Shown here: one piece after another, positions 8,078 to 15,938 of the stretch
How the letters are laid out: each line of letters begins with the position of its first letter
Numbering within the stretch: position 1 is the stretch's first letter
NCBI GenBank assembly: GCA_945787925.1
Contig: CALZJY010000010.1
Location: 1 to 16,822, forward strand
Length of the DNA: 16,822 nucleotides
Origin: an uncultured Anaerosporobacter sp.
GTDB lineage: Bacteria > Bacillota > Clostridia > Lachnospirales > Lachnospiraceae
Reading direction: 5' to 3'
Notes under the pieces: model-generated
What the model was told of the DNA's origin: nothing
Seen by the model: the letters and a program-made list of their open reading frames with translations, nothing else
Database searches by the model: none
Program-made: the position numbers and the translations under genes

Positions 8078-8082
8078 CCTCC
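8078..8082 (-). promoter_or_regulatory. Ribosome binding site deciding the BcsA start
   Basis: GGAGG lies 5 bases before GTG 8072 and 8 bases before TTG 8069. Because it falls inside the frame that opens at TTG 8084, it argues against that longer start. Confidence 0.6.
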
Positions 8083-8130
8083 AACCTTTTCTTTTCTTTC
8101 TAATTCGACATTTTTTGTCAATACTTTTTC

Positions 8131-8159
8131 ATTATAACGTCATGGCTTTTCTTTGTATA
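8131..8159 (-). promoter_or_regulatory. Probable promoter of the polysaccharide operon
   Basis: On the minus strand TATACA (8159-8154), a 17-base spacer and a perfect TATAAT (8136-8131) lie about 60 bases before the BcsA start. No cyclic-di-GMP or other riboswitch fold is evident in the short leader. Confidence 0.45.
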
Positions 8160-8207
8160 TACGGAAGATTCATCCACAAAATAAAATTTATTCCATTTGT
8201 AATCAGT

Positions 8208-8246
8208 AAAAAAAGACCAGCAAAGCCTTATACTTCGCTGGTCTTT
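8208..8246 (-). terminator. Strong intrinsic terminator of topB
   Basis: On the minus strand AAAGACCAGC pairs with GCTGGTCTTT (8237-8246 with 8212-8221). The stem is extended by GAAG/CTTT to about 14 base pairs with one wobble. A run of seven T follows. It separates topB from the polysaccharide operon. Confidence 0.88.
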
Positions 8247-8251
8247 CGGTT

Positions 8252-9976
8252 TTATTTTAAATTTAATTTGGCGAATGCATCCGCAAATGCATTATTTACA
8301 GGTGCTTCTTCTTTTTGCATATTTTTTAGGTAGCGGTTGACATCCTTTCTAGATACGCCCGCTCCTTCTTTCTTACGGCGTTCTGTAAAGTTAGATAACT
8401 TTTCTTTATATCCACATTTACAAATGAATTTTTGATTTTCGCCCTTTCCTACCATTTCCATGCGTTTATGGCATTTCGGACATCTTGCATTACTTGTTCT
8501 AGAAATCGTTTCACGGTATCCACATTCACGGTCCTGACATACGTGCATTGTAGAATTCTTTCCTTTTACAAGTAACATCTTCTTCCCACACTCCGGACAA
8601 GTATGGTTTGTAAGGTTATCATGACGGAACTTTCCTTCGCCTGCCTTGATTTCATCAATCAGCTCATTCGTATACGTCTTGATTTCCTTCATAAATGCAT
8701 CTCTTCTTAATTTGCCAGATGCAATCTGCATTAATTTACGTTCCCAATCCGCAGTAAGTTCTGGTTTTTTCAAGTCTTCTGGCACTAACTCTAGTAATTG
8801 TTTTGCCTTGCTTGTGATTACGATATCTTTGTCTCGTTTTTCAATTAAGAAGCTATTGAATAATTTTTCAATGATATCGGCTCTTGTAGCAACCGTACCA
8901 AGACCACCAGTTTCTCCAAGAATCTTAATGTCTTCCTTGTCATGGCTTTGCATATAGTGTACTGGATTTTCCATTGCAGAAAGTAAGCTAGCTTCATTGA
9001 AGTACGCTGGTGGCGTTGTCTTTCCTTCTGTCATCGTTACGTTTAATACAGGAATCACATCGCCTTTATTTAACTCTGGAAGGCTTTGATCTTTTTGATC
9101 GGTTCTTCCATTGTCCTCGTCTTCTTCATAAGAAGAATCATAAACTTCTTTCCAGCCCATCTTTTCAATTTTCTTTCCTTTGCAAGTGAAACGTTCTCCT
9201 TCCACTTCCCCAACTACGGTTGTCTGTACATATTCAAATGGTGGATATAACACGCTTAAGAAACGCTTTACGACTAAGTCATAAATCTTACGTTCTTCAT
9301 TTGTCATATGATCTAGTTGCACGAATTGTTCTGTTGGAATGATTGCGTGATGGTCGCTTACCTTGCTGTTATTTACAAAGGATGCCTTTGGAGAGAACTT
9401 TTGTCTTGCTAACATTGCTGCTATCTTACGGTATGGACCTACTGCACATGCCGCTAGACGTTCTGGAATCGTATCCACGATATCAGAAGTAAGGTATCTA
9501 GAATCTGTTCTTGGGTAAGTTAATACCTTATGGTTTTCATATAAACGCTGCATGATGTTTAATGTTTGTTTCGCACTAAATCCAAATAATTTATTGGCAT
9601 CTCGTTGTAACTCTGTTAAGTCATAAAGGGCTGGTGCTGGCTGTTTCTTTGTCGCCTTTATCACTTCTGTAATCGTGAAGTTACCACCATTTACTTTATT
9701 TACTACCGCTTTTACTTTTTCCTTATCAAAGCTTCTCGTATTTCCGTTTTTGTCCATCTGCCATGTTAGTTGGAAGACCGAATCCTTTTTCACGGCTGCC
9801 TTGATTCCATAGTAGGATTTTGGCACGAACTTACGGATGTCTTCTTCTCTCTTTGCAATCATTGCTAACGTCGGAGTCTGTACACGTCCACAAGAAAGGC
9901 TTGCATTGTATTTACAAGTCAATGCTCTTGTGACATTAAGCCCTACAAGCCAGTCGCATTGATTCCGACTAACCAA
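8252..9976 (-). pseudogene. topB: DNA topoisomerase III, C-terminal part of frameshifted topB
   Basis: This frame carries most of topoisomerase III, a type IA enzyme that cuts and passes single strands. Homologous sequence begins at CDWLVGLNVTRAL (from about 9958) and continues through SCGRVQTPTLAMI, the active-site Tyr in LTYPRTDSR (residue 154 of this frame, about 314 in a repaired protein), and the GTVATRADIIEKL block. The C-terminus has two zinc-ribbon-like modules: CPECGKKM with C..ECGY, and CPKCHKRM with CKCGYK. The catalytic core sequence is intact. The frame opens only at a TTG inside the duplicated junction, with no ribosome site, so independent translation is unlikely. Together with the N-terminal part it would give about 734 residues, the normal TopB size. 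It is either a true broken gene or an assembly or sequencing error. Confidence 0.9.
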
Positions 9977-9978
9977 TC
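9933..9978 (-). repeat. Imperfect 23-bp tandem duplication at the topB frameshift
   Basis: Copy 1 (9978-9956) and copy 2 (9955-9933) agree at 15 of 23 bases. Copy 1 encodes DWLVGIN and copy 2 encodes DWLVGLN, the same TopB motif. Most differences are at third codon positions. Because 23 is not a multiple of 3, the second copy shifts the frame and the first frame stops at TAG 9943. Removing one copy restores a single TopB frame. Confidence 0.85.
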
Positions 9979-10479
9979 GGCTTCCGCACGGGACACTGCT
10001 GCACGATATAAGTTATCGTATTCTTTTGCATCCTTTAATTGTTCAAACCCTTGTTTGATTGCCTTATCTGTTACTGAAGAAATCCATAAACGTTTGACCG
10101 GCTTTTTCACATTGGCCTTTTCTAAAATCCAACGTGCAACAAGCTCACCCTCACGTCCTGCATCTGTTGCAATGACTACACTCTTAACATCCCCACGGTT
10201 TAATTGTGCCTTTACTGCTTGATATTGCTTATTTGTCTGACGGATGACTTCTAGCTTTAAGTCTTTTGGAATCATTGGCAGATGTGCCATGTTCCATTCT
10301 TTATATTTATCATCATAGCGTTCTGGATCAGATAGGGTAACTAAATGTCCTAACGCCCAAGTTACGATATATTTATTGCCCTCTAAGGCACCATTGATTT
10401 TCTTATTGCAGTTTAGGACTCTTGCGATATCACGTCCTACACTTGGCTTTTCTGCAATTACGACGATTTTTTCTGCCAT
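9943..10479 (-). pseudogene. topB: DNA topoisomerase III, N-terminal TOPRIM part of frameshifted topB
   Basis: The first 178 residues of TopB contain the TOPRIM domain that holds the catalytic magnesium: VVIAEKPSVGRDIA with Glu10, WALGHLVTL, and the acidic block ATDAGREGE (104-112). The frame proceeds normally to RAEADWLVGIN, the conserved end of this domain, and then runs into a duplicated copy of the DWLVG motif in the wrong frame, ending after NATGL. The ATG at 10479 has an AAGGAG site upstream, so this end would be translated. Without the active-site Tyr it cannot act as a topoisomerase. The rest of the gene continues in the -1 frame immediately downstream. Confidence 0.9.
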
Positions 10480-10514
10480 AAATCAAAAACTCCTTTTCTT
10501 GCTTTTCTTTGTTA

Positions 10515-10543
10515 ATGGTAACATCATTTCCTACTGTTGTAAA
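10515..10543 (-). promoter_or_regulatory. Possible topB promoter
   Basis: On the minus strand TTTACA (10543-10538), a 17-base spacer and TACCAT (10520-10515) lie 36 bases before the topB ATG. The -10 hexamer matches consensus at only four of six bases, so this is tentative. Confidence 0.3.
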
Positions 10544-10625
10544 TTTATTTCACCATCGTAAGGGAGAGGATTCCGTCCTCGTTTTCCACAGTAACGCTTT
10601 TCTTCTTTTTTTATGCCTCAAACAG

Positions 10626-10655
10626 AAAAACAGCAGGCACTTTTCTGTCCTGCTG
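10626..10655 (-). terminator. Intrinsic terminator of the GltD-like gene
   Basis: CAGCAGG (minus 10655-10649) pairs with CCTGCTG (10637-10631) and is followed by TTTTT, about 20 bases past the stop codon at 10675. Confidence 0.85.
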
Positions 10656-10674
10656 CTCCTTCTTATATACGATA

Positions 10675-11937
10675 TTATACGCCTTGTTCTACCGTTTCAC
10701 GTAGGCCAAGCATATATTTCTCCATTTCGTCTGCAACCACTTTGGCTGTCGCTACTGCCTGTACTACCGTTTTTGCGCCTGTTACTACGTCACCAGATGC
10801 AAATACGCCTTGTTTTGTCGTATGGCCACATTCATCCGTCACAAGAAGTCCCCAACGATTCGTATCTAGGGATTTCGTTGTGGAAACGATATTGGACCTT
10901 GGACTTTGGCTTACCGCGATGATGATGACGTCACAAGGGAATTCGCCTTCCGTGCCTTCCTTGTTTACGGTAATGATTCTTCCCTCTTCATCCGTTGCAT
11001 TTTCTGTCTCGATATATTTTACGCCTTGTTTTGTAAGTTCTAGTGGCGCTTTGAACAATTCAAATTTGATTCCATCCTCTTTTGCTTCCTGTAATTCAAC
11101 TTTCGTACAAGGCATATTTTCAAATCCTTTACGGTACAGCACATACACATCGCTTGCACCAGAACGGATTGCCGTACGGCTTGCATCCATCGCTACATTT
11201 CCTGCACCGATGACACAGACACGTTTTCCTGTAAAGTCATATGCCTCTGGAGCTTTTAAGTAATCAATTGCATAATGTACGTTACCTAATGTTTCTCCTT
11301 TGATGCGAAGTGGCTTTGGATTCCATACACCAGTACCGATAAAGATTGCCTTATATCCATCCTCAAACATCGTATCTAACGTGATAACTGGACCAATCAA
11401 TGTATTTGGACGAATCTTTACTCCAAGCTGTACTAATTTTTCTTTAAATATATCTACTAAATGATTTGGCAGGCGGTATTCTGGAATTCCGTATCTCATA
11501 ACGCCGCCAATCTTATCATGAGCATCGAAAATAGTAACGTCGTAGCCTCTTTGCGCAAGGATGAATGCAATCGTAATCCCCGCAGGACCTCCACCAATGA
11601 TTGCTACATCATCTTTCTTCTCTGAAATTTCTTCAAATTGAATGTTCTCAATATAATATTGGGAAATTTCTTTTTCAATTTCATGAAAATCAACGGGACG
11701 ATCTTTAATGCCCTTAATGCAATTCCCCTTACATTGATCTTCATGTGGGCAAACAATTGCACATACAGCACTTAATGGGTTATTCTGGAATAACAGTTCT
11801 CCAGCTTCCATCAATTTTCCCTCTTTGTAAAGCTCAATGACTTGTGGAATTGGAGTTGCAATTGGACAATATTTCTGACAACGTGGATTTTTACATTGTA
11901 AACAACGATTTGCTTCTTCTACAAATAAAGCGTTCAT
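10675..11937 (-). CDS. GltD/NfnB-like NAD(P)H-dependent iron-sulfur flavoprotein
   Basis: This 420-residue cytoplasmic oxidoreductase belongs to the glutamate synthase small-subunit family. An N-terminal iron-sulfur region has Cys12/15/20/24 and Cys59/63/69/73, the usual pattern for two 4Fe-4S clusters. An FAD-binding motif, IIGGGPAG (about 113-120), follows, and then a second dinucleotide fold with VIGAGNVAMDASRTA for NAD(P)H. The C-terminal FAD contact reads GVFASGDVVTGAKTVVQA. Such subunits pass electrons from NADPH to a partner, either the large glutamate synthase subunit or, in NfnAB, the ferredoxin-linked NfnA. Neither partner is next to it, so it may be a stand-alone homotetrameric-type GltA/GltD or may serve a distant partner. 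The ATG at 11937 follows GGAGGG at a spacing of about 9. It is monocistronic, with a terminator downstream. Confidence 0.88.
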   Translation of the reverse strand: MNALFVEEANRCLQCKNPRCQKYCPIATPIPQVIELYKEGKLMEAGELLFQNNPLSAVCAIVCPHEDQCKGNCIKGIKDRPVDFHEIEKEISQYYIENIQFEEISEKKDDVAIIGGGPAGITIAFILAQRGYDVTIFDAHDKIGGVMRYGIPEYRLPNHLVDIFKEKLVQLGVKIRPNTLIGPVITLDTMFEDGYKAIFIGTGVWNPKPLRIKGETLGNVHYAIDYLKAPEAYDFTGKRVCVIGAGNVAMDASRTAIRSGASDVYVLYRKGFENMPCTKVELQEAKEDGIKFELFKAPLELTKQGVKYIETENATDEEGRIITVNKEGTEGEFPCDVIIIAVSQSPRSNIVSTTKSLDTNRWGLLVTDECGHTTKQGVFASGDVVTGAKTVVQAVATAKVVADEMEKYMLGLRETVEQGV

Positions 11938-11970
11938 AGTATGGTTCCCTCCAATTTCAATTTAGTATCT

Positions 11971-11999
11971 ATTATAACCAATCACTAATACGATTGCCA
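11971..11999 (-). promoter_or_regulatory. Probable promoter of the GltD-like gene
   Basis: A perfect TATAAT lies at 11976-11971 (minus) with a weak TGGCAA 17 bases upstream, 34 bases before the ATG. The remainder of 11938-12137 is AT-rich; I see no clear plus-strand promoter in it for the gene at 12138. Confidence 0.4.
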
Positions 12000-12137
12000 C
12001 ATGAATTTTTCATAAAACTCATGATTAATCGTTCGCAATTCCCGATTCTTTCTATTTTTTTATCCCAAATAGGAATAAAATTTATTTTTTTTGCGATACT
12101 TTAGAGGGACAAGACTTATCGATAGGAGTATAACAAC

Positions 12138-12311
12138 ATGAGCAAACAATCAAATCAGCGTTACCGTAAAGAATTAGAAAAAAGAAATACTGCACATTCA
12201 GAAAGCATGAACTCCACTGGAAAGGATGGCTGCCAGAATTCTTCCAATACTGCCACTAGCAGCACATCAAAAAACGGTTCCAATACTCTTGTTAACCAAT
12301 CTAAAAATTAG
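12138..12311 (+). CDS. Small hydrophilic Ser/Asn/Thr-rich protein, unknown function
   Basis: A 57-residue frame begins MSKQSNQRYRKELEKRN and continues with a low-complexity tail rich in Ser, Asn, Thr and Gly (for example SSNTATSSTSKNG), with one Cys and no hydrophobic segment. It is therefore cytoplasmic and probably largely unstructured, with a short charged N-terminal helix. Evidence that it is real: AGGAG (12124-12128) lies 9 bases before the ATG, and a strong terminator begins 19 bases after the stop at 12309-12311. It sits alone between the divergent GltD-like gene and the convergent recQ operon. I do not recognise the family. Small spore-associated or stress proteins can look like this, but that is only a guess. 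Confidence 0.6.
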   Translation: MSKQSNQRYRKELEKRNTAHSESMNSTGKDGCQNSSNTATSSTSKNGSNTLVNQSKN

Positions 12312-12324
12312 TCCCAACGAACAG

Positions 12325-12371
12325 AAAAAAGAAATCCTATGCTCTTACACACAGCATAGGATTTCTTTTTT
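12325..12371. terminator. Bidirectional terminator between the 57-residue gene and the recQ operon
   Basis: AGAAATCCTATGCT (12330-12343) pairs with AGCATAGGATTTCT (12353-12366), a perfect 14-bp stem with a 9-base loop. T-runs flank it on both strands (12365-12371 on plus, A-run 12325-12330 for minus). It serves both convergent transcripts. Confidence 0.92.
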
Positions 12372-12372
12372 A

Positions 12373-12597
12373 TTAATAAACAAAAAGCCCCAATTCCTCT
12401 CGAAAACTTCGATGCACTTGGTCCTTATGGGCCCTTCGAACATAGATATAGTAGTGATACTCGGTACATGCTCTCCAGTCATATGTGGCTACTAGCTTTT
12501 CTTTATATCTGATTTTTTGTTCTTTCAGCCAATTTTTCGCCTTTAGAAAACTCTCTTCCGAACATGTGTGGAGTACTTGTGCGTTATAAAACAACAT
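12373..12597 (-). CDS. Small conserved-type protein downstream of recQ, possibly DUF2007-like
   Basis: A 74-residue protein without membrane segments. It starts MLFYNAQVLHTCSEESFLKA and ends with a basic, aromatic half (EYHYYIYVRR...). The pattern of a short strand, a helix (EESFLKAKNWLKEQKI), and then two strands resembles small DUF2007-type single-domain proteins, in which a residue run like 'TCSEESFLKAKNWL' precedes a strand with tyrosines. I cannot confirm this without a profile search. GAGGTGG lies just upstream of the ATG at 12597, and the gene begins 19 bases after the recQ stop, so it is the second gene of that operon. No role in recombination can be deduced. Confidence 0.6.
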   Translation of the reverse strand: MLFYNAQVLHTCSEESFLKAKNWLKEQKIRYKEKLVATYDWRACTEYHYYIYVRRAHKDQVHRSFREELGLFVY

Positions 12598-12616
12598 CCA
12601 ACCACCTCTCTATATC

Positions 12617-14461
12617 TTATTCATAGGAGGTGATGAGTTGCATAAACTGCTCTCCATAATGATTATATTTTACTTCCCCAACGCCATTTACCTCTAACAT
12701 CTCTTCCTTCGTCTTTGGCATCCTTCTGCACATATCTGCTAAGGACTTGTCTGAGAAAATCAAATATGGCGGTACTTTCTTCTCCTTTGCAATCTCATAA
12801 CGCAGGCTGCGAAGTTGTTCAAATAATCCAGCATCCACATCGCCTTCCAGTTCGGCCTTCTTGCTCTTTTGTTTCTTCGCAGCAGAAACCTTTCTCTCCT
12901 CTTTCGGGAATTTCATCATTACGACGGCTTCCTCATCTGCTAAAAAGTCAACTCCCGCTTCCGCAATCTTTGCAACCGGATACTCTTCGTCTGTGAGGTA
13001 AATGTAGTTCGTAAGCATCATATGGTTTGCAATCTGTCGCAATCTTGGAATCGTATACTCTGCTGCCGTATTATAGTATGGGTTCTCATCCAAATGGAAT
13101 TTCAACACTTTCTGTGCCTTGCTTCCACGAACCGCATCAATGATCACACTGATTCCATATCGTTCTCCTGCCGCATCAATTGCTCCGACGATTGCCCTTG
13201 CCGCTTTCGTCACATCCACGTCTACGAATTCTGTCAGACAATTGCTGCAATTGCCGCAATACGTATCCTTATACTCCCCAAAATAACGCAACATATAATC
13301 ACGAAGGCAATCATTCGTAAAACAATAAAACGTCATCTTCTTCAAGCGTTCTCTGTCCCTGCTTATGACAAGTTCTAGCGCCTCTCCGCTTAACTCCTCA
13401 TTCTCCCTTGCATGATCGATAAAGTATTGGTTCGTGACCACATCCTGACCGCTGTATAACAGGATGCATTCTGCCTTTTCTCCATCTCTCCCTGCACGGC
13501 CTGCTTCCTGATAATAGCTCTCCATATTTTTCGGCATATTATAATGGATAACGAAACGGACGTTACTCTTATCGATTCCCATACCGAATGCATTGGTTGC
13601 CACCATGATCGGCTTCACATCATAAATGAAATCATCCTGATTCTTTTCTCGTTCCCAATCGCTCAATCCTGCATGGTATCTTGTCGCCCCATATCCATCA
13701 CGAATCAATAAGTCACAGACTTCCTCTACATTCTTTCTCGTATTGCAATAAATCACGCCGCTTGTATTCGGATGTTCCTCTAAATACTTACGGATTTCTT
13801 CGTATTTATTTCCCGGATGCTTCACTTCGAAATAGAGATTCGTACGGTCGAATCCTGTCGTCACAACGGTTGGCTGTTCTAATCCTAATAACTGGATGAC
13901 ATCCTCTTTTACTTCCTTCGTAGCGGTTGCCGTAAAGGCGCTGATGATCGGCCTCTTTGGCAATGCATTGATAAAGTCAATGATTTTCAAATAGCTTGGA
14001 CGAAAGTCCTGTCCCCACTGGCTCACACAATGCACCTCGTCGATGCTTACCATGGAAATCTCCGCTTGCATGGCAAACTCCAAAAAGGAATCGGTAAGCA
14101 AACGCTCTGGTGCCACATAAATAATCTTGTATTTTCCTGTCTTTGCAAACTCAAGCGCCTTAAAATACTGGTTCATCGTAAGAGAGCTATTGAGATACGC
14201 TGCATACACGCCCATCTGGTTTAATGCCTGTACCTGGTCTTTCATCAAAGAGATTAACGGCGAAATGACAATCGTAATTCCCGACAGCATAAGCGCTGGC
14301 AGCTGATAACAAATCGATTTCCCCGCACCTGTCGGCATGATTCCAAACGTATCTCTTCCTGAAAGAATGCTTGTGACTAACTCCTCCTGTCCTTCACGAA
14401 ATCCATCATATCCATAGTATTGTTTTAAGATTTTTTTTGCTTGTTGGCTATATTGCTGCAT
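12617..14461 (-). CDS. recQ: ATP-dependent DNA helicase RecQ
   Basis: A superfamily 2 helicase that unwinds DNA 3' to 5' in recombination and fork repair. From ATG 14461 the order is: GYDGFREGQEELV (motif 0), IMPTGAGKS (Walker A, 41-49), DEVHCVSQWG (motif II, 141-150; the usual DEAH reads DEVH here), SAFTATAT (motif III), the second RecA domain with VATNAFGMGIDKSNVRFVIHYNMP and YQEAGRAGRDG, and then a zinc site formed by NDCLRD plus CGNCSNC. An RQC winged-helix region and a C-terminal HRDC domain (KVPPYLIFSDKSLADM... to LEVNGVGEVKY) complete it. The length of about 614 residues is normal for RecQ. The longest frame opens at a TTG at 14497, but TAGGTG just before the ATG at 14461 and family N-termini favour the shorter start. 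The operon partner is the 74-residue gene. Confidence 0.96.
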   Translation of the reverse strand: MQQYSQQAKKILKQYYGYDGFREGQEELVTSILSGRDTFGIMPTGAGKSICYQLPALMLSGITIVISPLISLMKDQVQALNQMGVYAAYLNSSLTMNQYFKALEFAKTGKYKIIYVAPERLLTDSFLEFAMQAEISMVSIDEVHCVSQWGQDFRPSYLKIIDFINALPKRPIISAFTATATKEVKEDVIQLLGLEQPTVVTTGFDRTNLYFEVKHPGNKYEEIRKYLEEHPNTSGVIYCNTRKNVEEVCDLLIRDGYGATRYHAGLSDWEREKNQDDFIYDVKPIMVATNAFGMGIDKSNVRFVIHYNMPKNMESYYQEAGRAGRDGEKAECILLYSGQDVVTNQYFIDHARENEELSGEALELVISRDRERLKKMTFYCFTNDCLRDYMLRYFGEYKDTYCGNCSNCLTEFVDVDVTKAARAIVGAIDAAGERYGISVIIDAVRGSKAQKVLKFHLDENPYYNTAAEYTIPRLRQIANHMMLTNYIYLTDEEYPVAKIAEAGVDFLADEEAVVMMKFPKEERKVSAAKKQKSKKAELEGDVDAGLFEQLRSLRYEIAKEKKVPPYLIFSDKSLADMCRRMPKTKEEMLEVNGVGEVKYNHYGEQFMQLITSYE

Positions 14462-14502
14462 TCTAACACCTAACTTCCCGTTCAATTTATCTAACAATCG
14501 AT

Positions 14503-14508
14503 ATTATA
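14503..14508 (-). promoter_or_regulatory. Probable -10 element of the recQ promoter
   Basis: A perfect TATAAT lies on the minus strand 41 bases before the recQ ATG. The hexamer 17 bases upstream (TAGATT, 14531-14526) is a poor -35. Confidence 0.4.
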
Positions 14509-14570
14509 GTCTAAAATAAACAACAAATCTATTCCTGTAAATAATTCCAAAGAAATTCGTCCTTTTTCAA

Positions 14571-14602
14571 TCGTCAACCCGCTCGCCATATAAGGTTGAC
14601 AA
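14571..14602 (+). promoter_or_regulatory. BirA-type biotin operator upstream of bioY
   Basis: TCGTCAACC (14571-14579) and GGTTGACAA (14594-14602) form an inverted repeat with a 14-base spacer and one mismatch in nine. This fits the bacterial BirA operator pattern TTGTnAACC-N14/15-GGTTnACAA. The right half contains the -35 box of the bioY promoter, so bound BirA with biotinyl-AMP should block transcription when biotin is plentiful. Confidence 0.82.
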
Positions 14603-14624
14603 CCGATTATTTTTTCTATATAAT
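14596..14624 (+). promoter_or_regulatory. Consensus sigma-A promoter of bioY
   Basis: TTGACA (14596-14601), a 17-base spacer and TATAAT (14619-14624) match the vegetative consensus at all twelve positions. It overlaps the BirA operator, which explains how such a strong promoter can be kept off. Confidence 0.9.
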
Positions 14625-14670
14625 ACCAAATATAAACAAAAATTACATATCAATTCAGGAGGGAATCACA

Positions 14671-15222
14671 ATGAACCAAAGAACTTTTACAACCACTCAA
14701 TTGGTCGTTACTGCTTTAATGGCCGCAATCACATGTGTCGTAGGGCCCTTTTCGGTACCCCTTCCATTTACGCCAGTTCCTATTTCACTGACAAACTTCG
14801 TCATCTATCTTTGTGCTTACCTGCTTCCAGTAAAATTGTGCTCTATGAGCTACTTGCTCTATCTATTATTAGGGCTTGTAGGACTCCCTGTATTCTCAGG
14901 ATTCACAGGAGGTGCTGCCAAATTAGCAGGCCCTACTGGAGGATATCTGATTGGATTCCTGCTTACTGCCATTTGCGCAAGCTATATGATCCAGACCTTT
15001 GAACATAAATCATACATGCATGTGATCGGCATGGTTAGCGGACTCTTCTTCGCTTACCTGCTAGGAACCGTTTGGTTCTGCATGCAGCAACATGTAAGTT
15101 TCGTAGCTGCATTAAGCTCCTGCGTCCTCCCATTTCTACCAGGGGATGCAGCAAAAATCGTGGTCGCCGTGTTAGTGGGCATTCCTCTTCGCAAACGAAT
15201 CGGTTCCTTACAAACTGCATAG
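14671..15222 (+). CDS. bioY: BioY biotin transporter substrate-binding (S) subunit
   Basis: A 183-residue membrane protein of the BioY family, the biotin-specific S component of ECF transporters. It usually works with a shared energising EcfT/EcfA module encoded elsewhere. The family pattern is clear: an N-terminal segment TALMAAITCVVGPFSVPLPFTPVPISL, then GLVGLPVFSGFTGGAAKLAGPTGGYLIGFL, which carries the typical biotin-binding region, and a last helix with LPGDAAKIVVAVLVGIPL and a basic end. Six membrane helices are expected. The start is ATG 14671, after CAGGAGGG. An open frame reaches back to 14596, but that would lie inside the promoter. It is monocistronic, with a terminator after the stop and a BirA operator in front. 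This suggests biotin scavenging rather than proof of auxotrophy. Confidence 0.95.
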   Translation: MNQRTFTTTQLVVTALMAAITCVVGPFSVPLPFTPVPISLTNFVIYLCAYLLPVKLCSMSYLLYLLLGLVGLPVFSGFTGGAAKLAGPTGGYLIGFLLTAICASYMIQTFEHKSYMHVIGMVSGLFFAYLLGTVWFCMQQHVSFVAALSSCVLPFLPGDAAKIVVAVLVGIPLRKRIGSLQTA

Positions 15223-15226
15223 CGCT

Positions 15227-15257
15227 AAAAACGCCTCTTATTTTTGAGGCGTTTTTT
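15227..15257 (+). terminator. Intrinsic terminator of bioY
   Basis: AAAACGCCTC (15228-15237) pairs with GAGGCGTTTT (15246-15255) and runs into seven T, directly after the bioY stop codon. Confidence 0.92.
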
Positions 15258-15378
15258 TATTGCATAGGAAATTGCGAAGACACTTTGTTCTTAAATGTAT
15301 TTCACTTGCTGAATAAGATTTCTCAGCTTGGTAATTATAAGTAGCGTTAAAATATTTTTATAAAGGAGGTTTGTACCT

Positions 15379-15921
15379 ATGAAAAAATTCATATGTACAG
15401 TCTGTGGGTATATCCACGAGGGAGAAGAACCACCAGAAGTATGTCCAATCTGTAATGCACCAAGCTCAAAATTCGAAGCTATGTCTGCAGAATATCAATG
15501 GGCAGACGAACATCGCATCGGGGTTGCTTCTGATGTAGAACCTGAGATCTTAAACGACTTACGTGCTAATTTTACTGGAGAATGTACCGAAGTTGGAATG
15601 TACCTTGCTATGAGTCGTCAAGCAGATCGTGAAGGATATCCTGAAGTTGCAGAAGCATACAAACGTATCGCATGGGAAGAGGCCGAACATGCAAGCAAGT
15701 TCGCTGAACTTCTTGGCGAAGTAGTCGTTCCTTGTACAAAGGATAACCTAAAAGCAAGAATTGATGCCGAATATGGCGCTTCACAAGGCAAAAAAGAATT
15801 AGCAACCAAAGCGAAAAAAGCAAACCTAGATGCCATCCATGACACCGTTCATGAAATGTGTAAAGATGAAGCGAGACATGGCTGCGCATTCAAAGGCCTA
15901 TATGATCGTTATTTTAATTAA
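15379..15921 (+). CDS. Reverse-order rubrerythrin (rubredoxin domain first), NADH peroxidase type
   Basis: A 180-residue non-haem iron protein. The N-terminal rubredoxin domain has Cys6, Cys9, Cys22 and Cys25 (CTVCG...CPIC). The C-terminal rubrerythrin/ferritin-like four-helix domain carries diiron ligands, seen as GECTEVGMY near 67-75, EAEH (101-104) and EARH (164-167). Classical rubrerythrin has the opposite order. The order here matches the 'reverse' rubrerythrins of clostridia, which reduce hydrogen peroxide and oxygen with electrons from NADH through a reductase. It is cytoplasmic. A strong AAAGGAGG site precedes the ATG. It is followed 17 bases later by the DUF1540 gene, so the two form an operon. 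I see neither a convincing PerR box nor a clear promoter in 15258-15378. Confidence 0.93.
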   Translation: MKKFICTVCGYIHEGEEPPEVCPICNAPSSKFEAMSAEYQWADEHRIGVASDVEPEILNDLRANFTGECTEVGMYLAMSRQADREGYPEVAEAYKRIAWEEAEHASKFAELLGEVVVPCTKDNLKARIDAEYGASQGKKELATKAKKANLDAIHDTVHEMCKDEARHGCAFKGLYDRYFN

Positions 15922-15938
15922 AGGAGTGATTTTAAACT

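Noticed and set aside
8085..8207. Cyclic-di-GMP riboswitch in the leader of the cellulose-like operon
   Set aside because: The leader after the predicted transcription start is only about 50 bases, and none of the conserved GEMM features can be seen.
9943..9978. Programmed -1 ribosomal frameshift in topB
   Set aside because: There is no slippery heptamer or downstream structure, TopB is not known to use frameshifting, and the duplicated motif explains the frame change more simply.
14596..14670. N-terminal extension of BioY starting at TTG 14596
   Set aside because: This stretch is the promoter itself, has no ribosome site in front, and the family begins at the ATG 14671 with a strong ribosome site.
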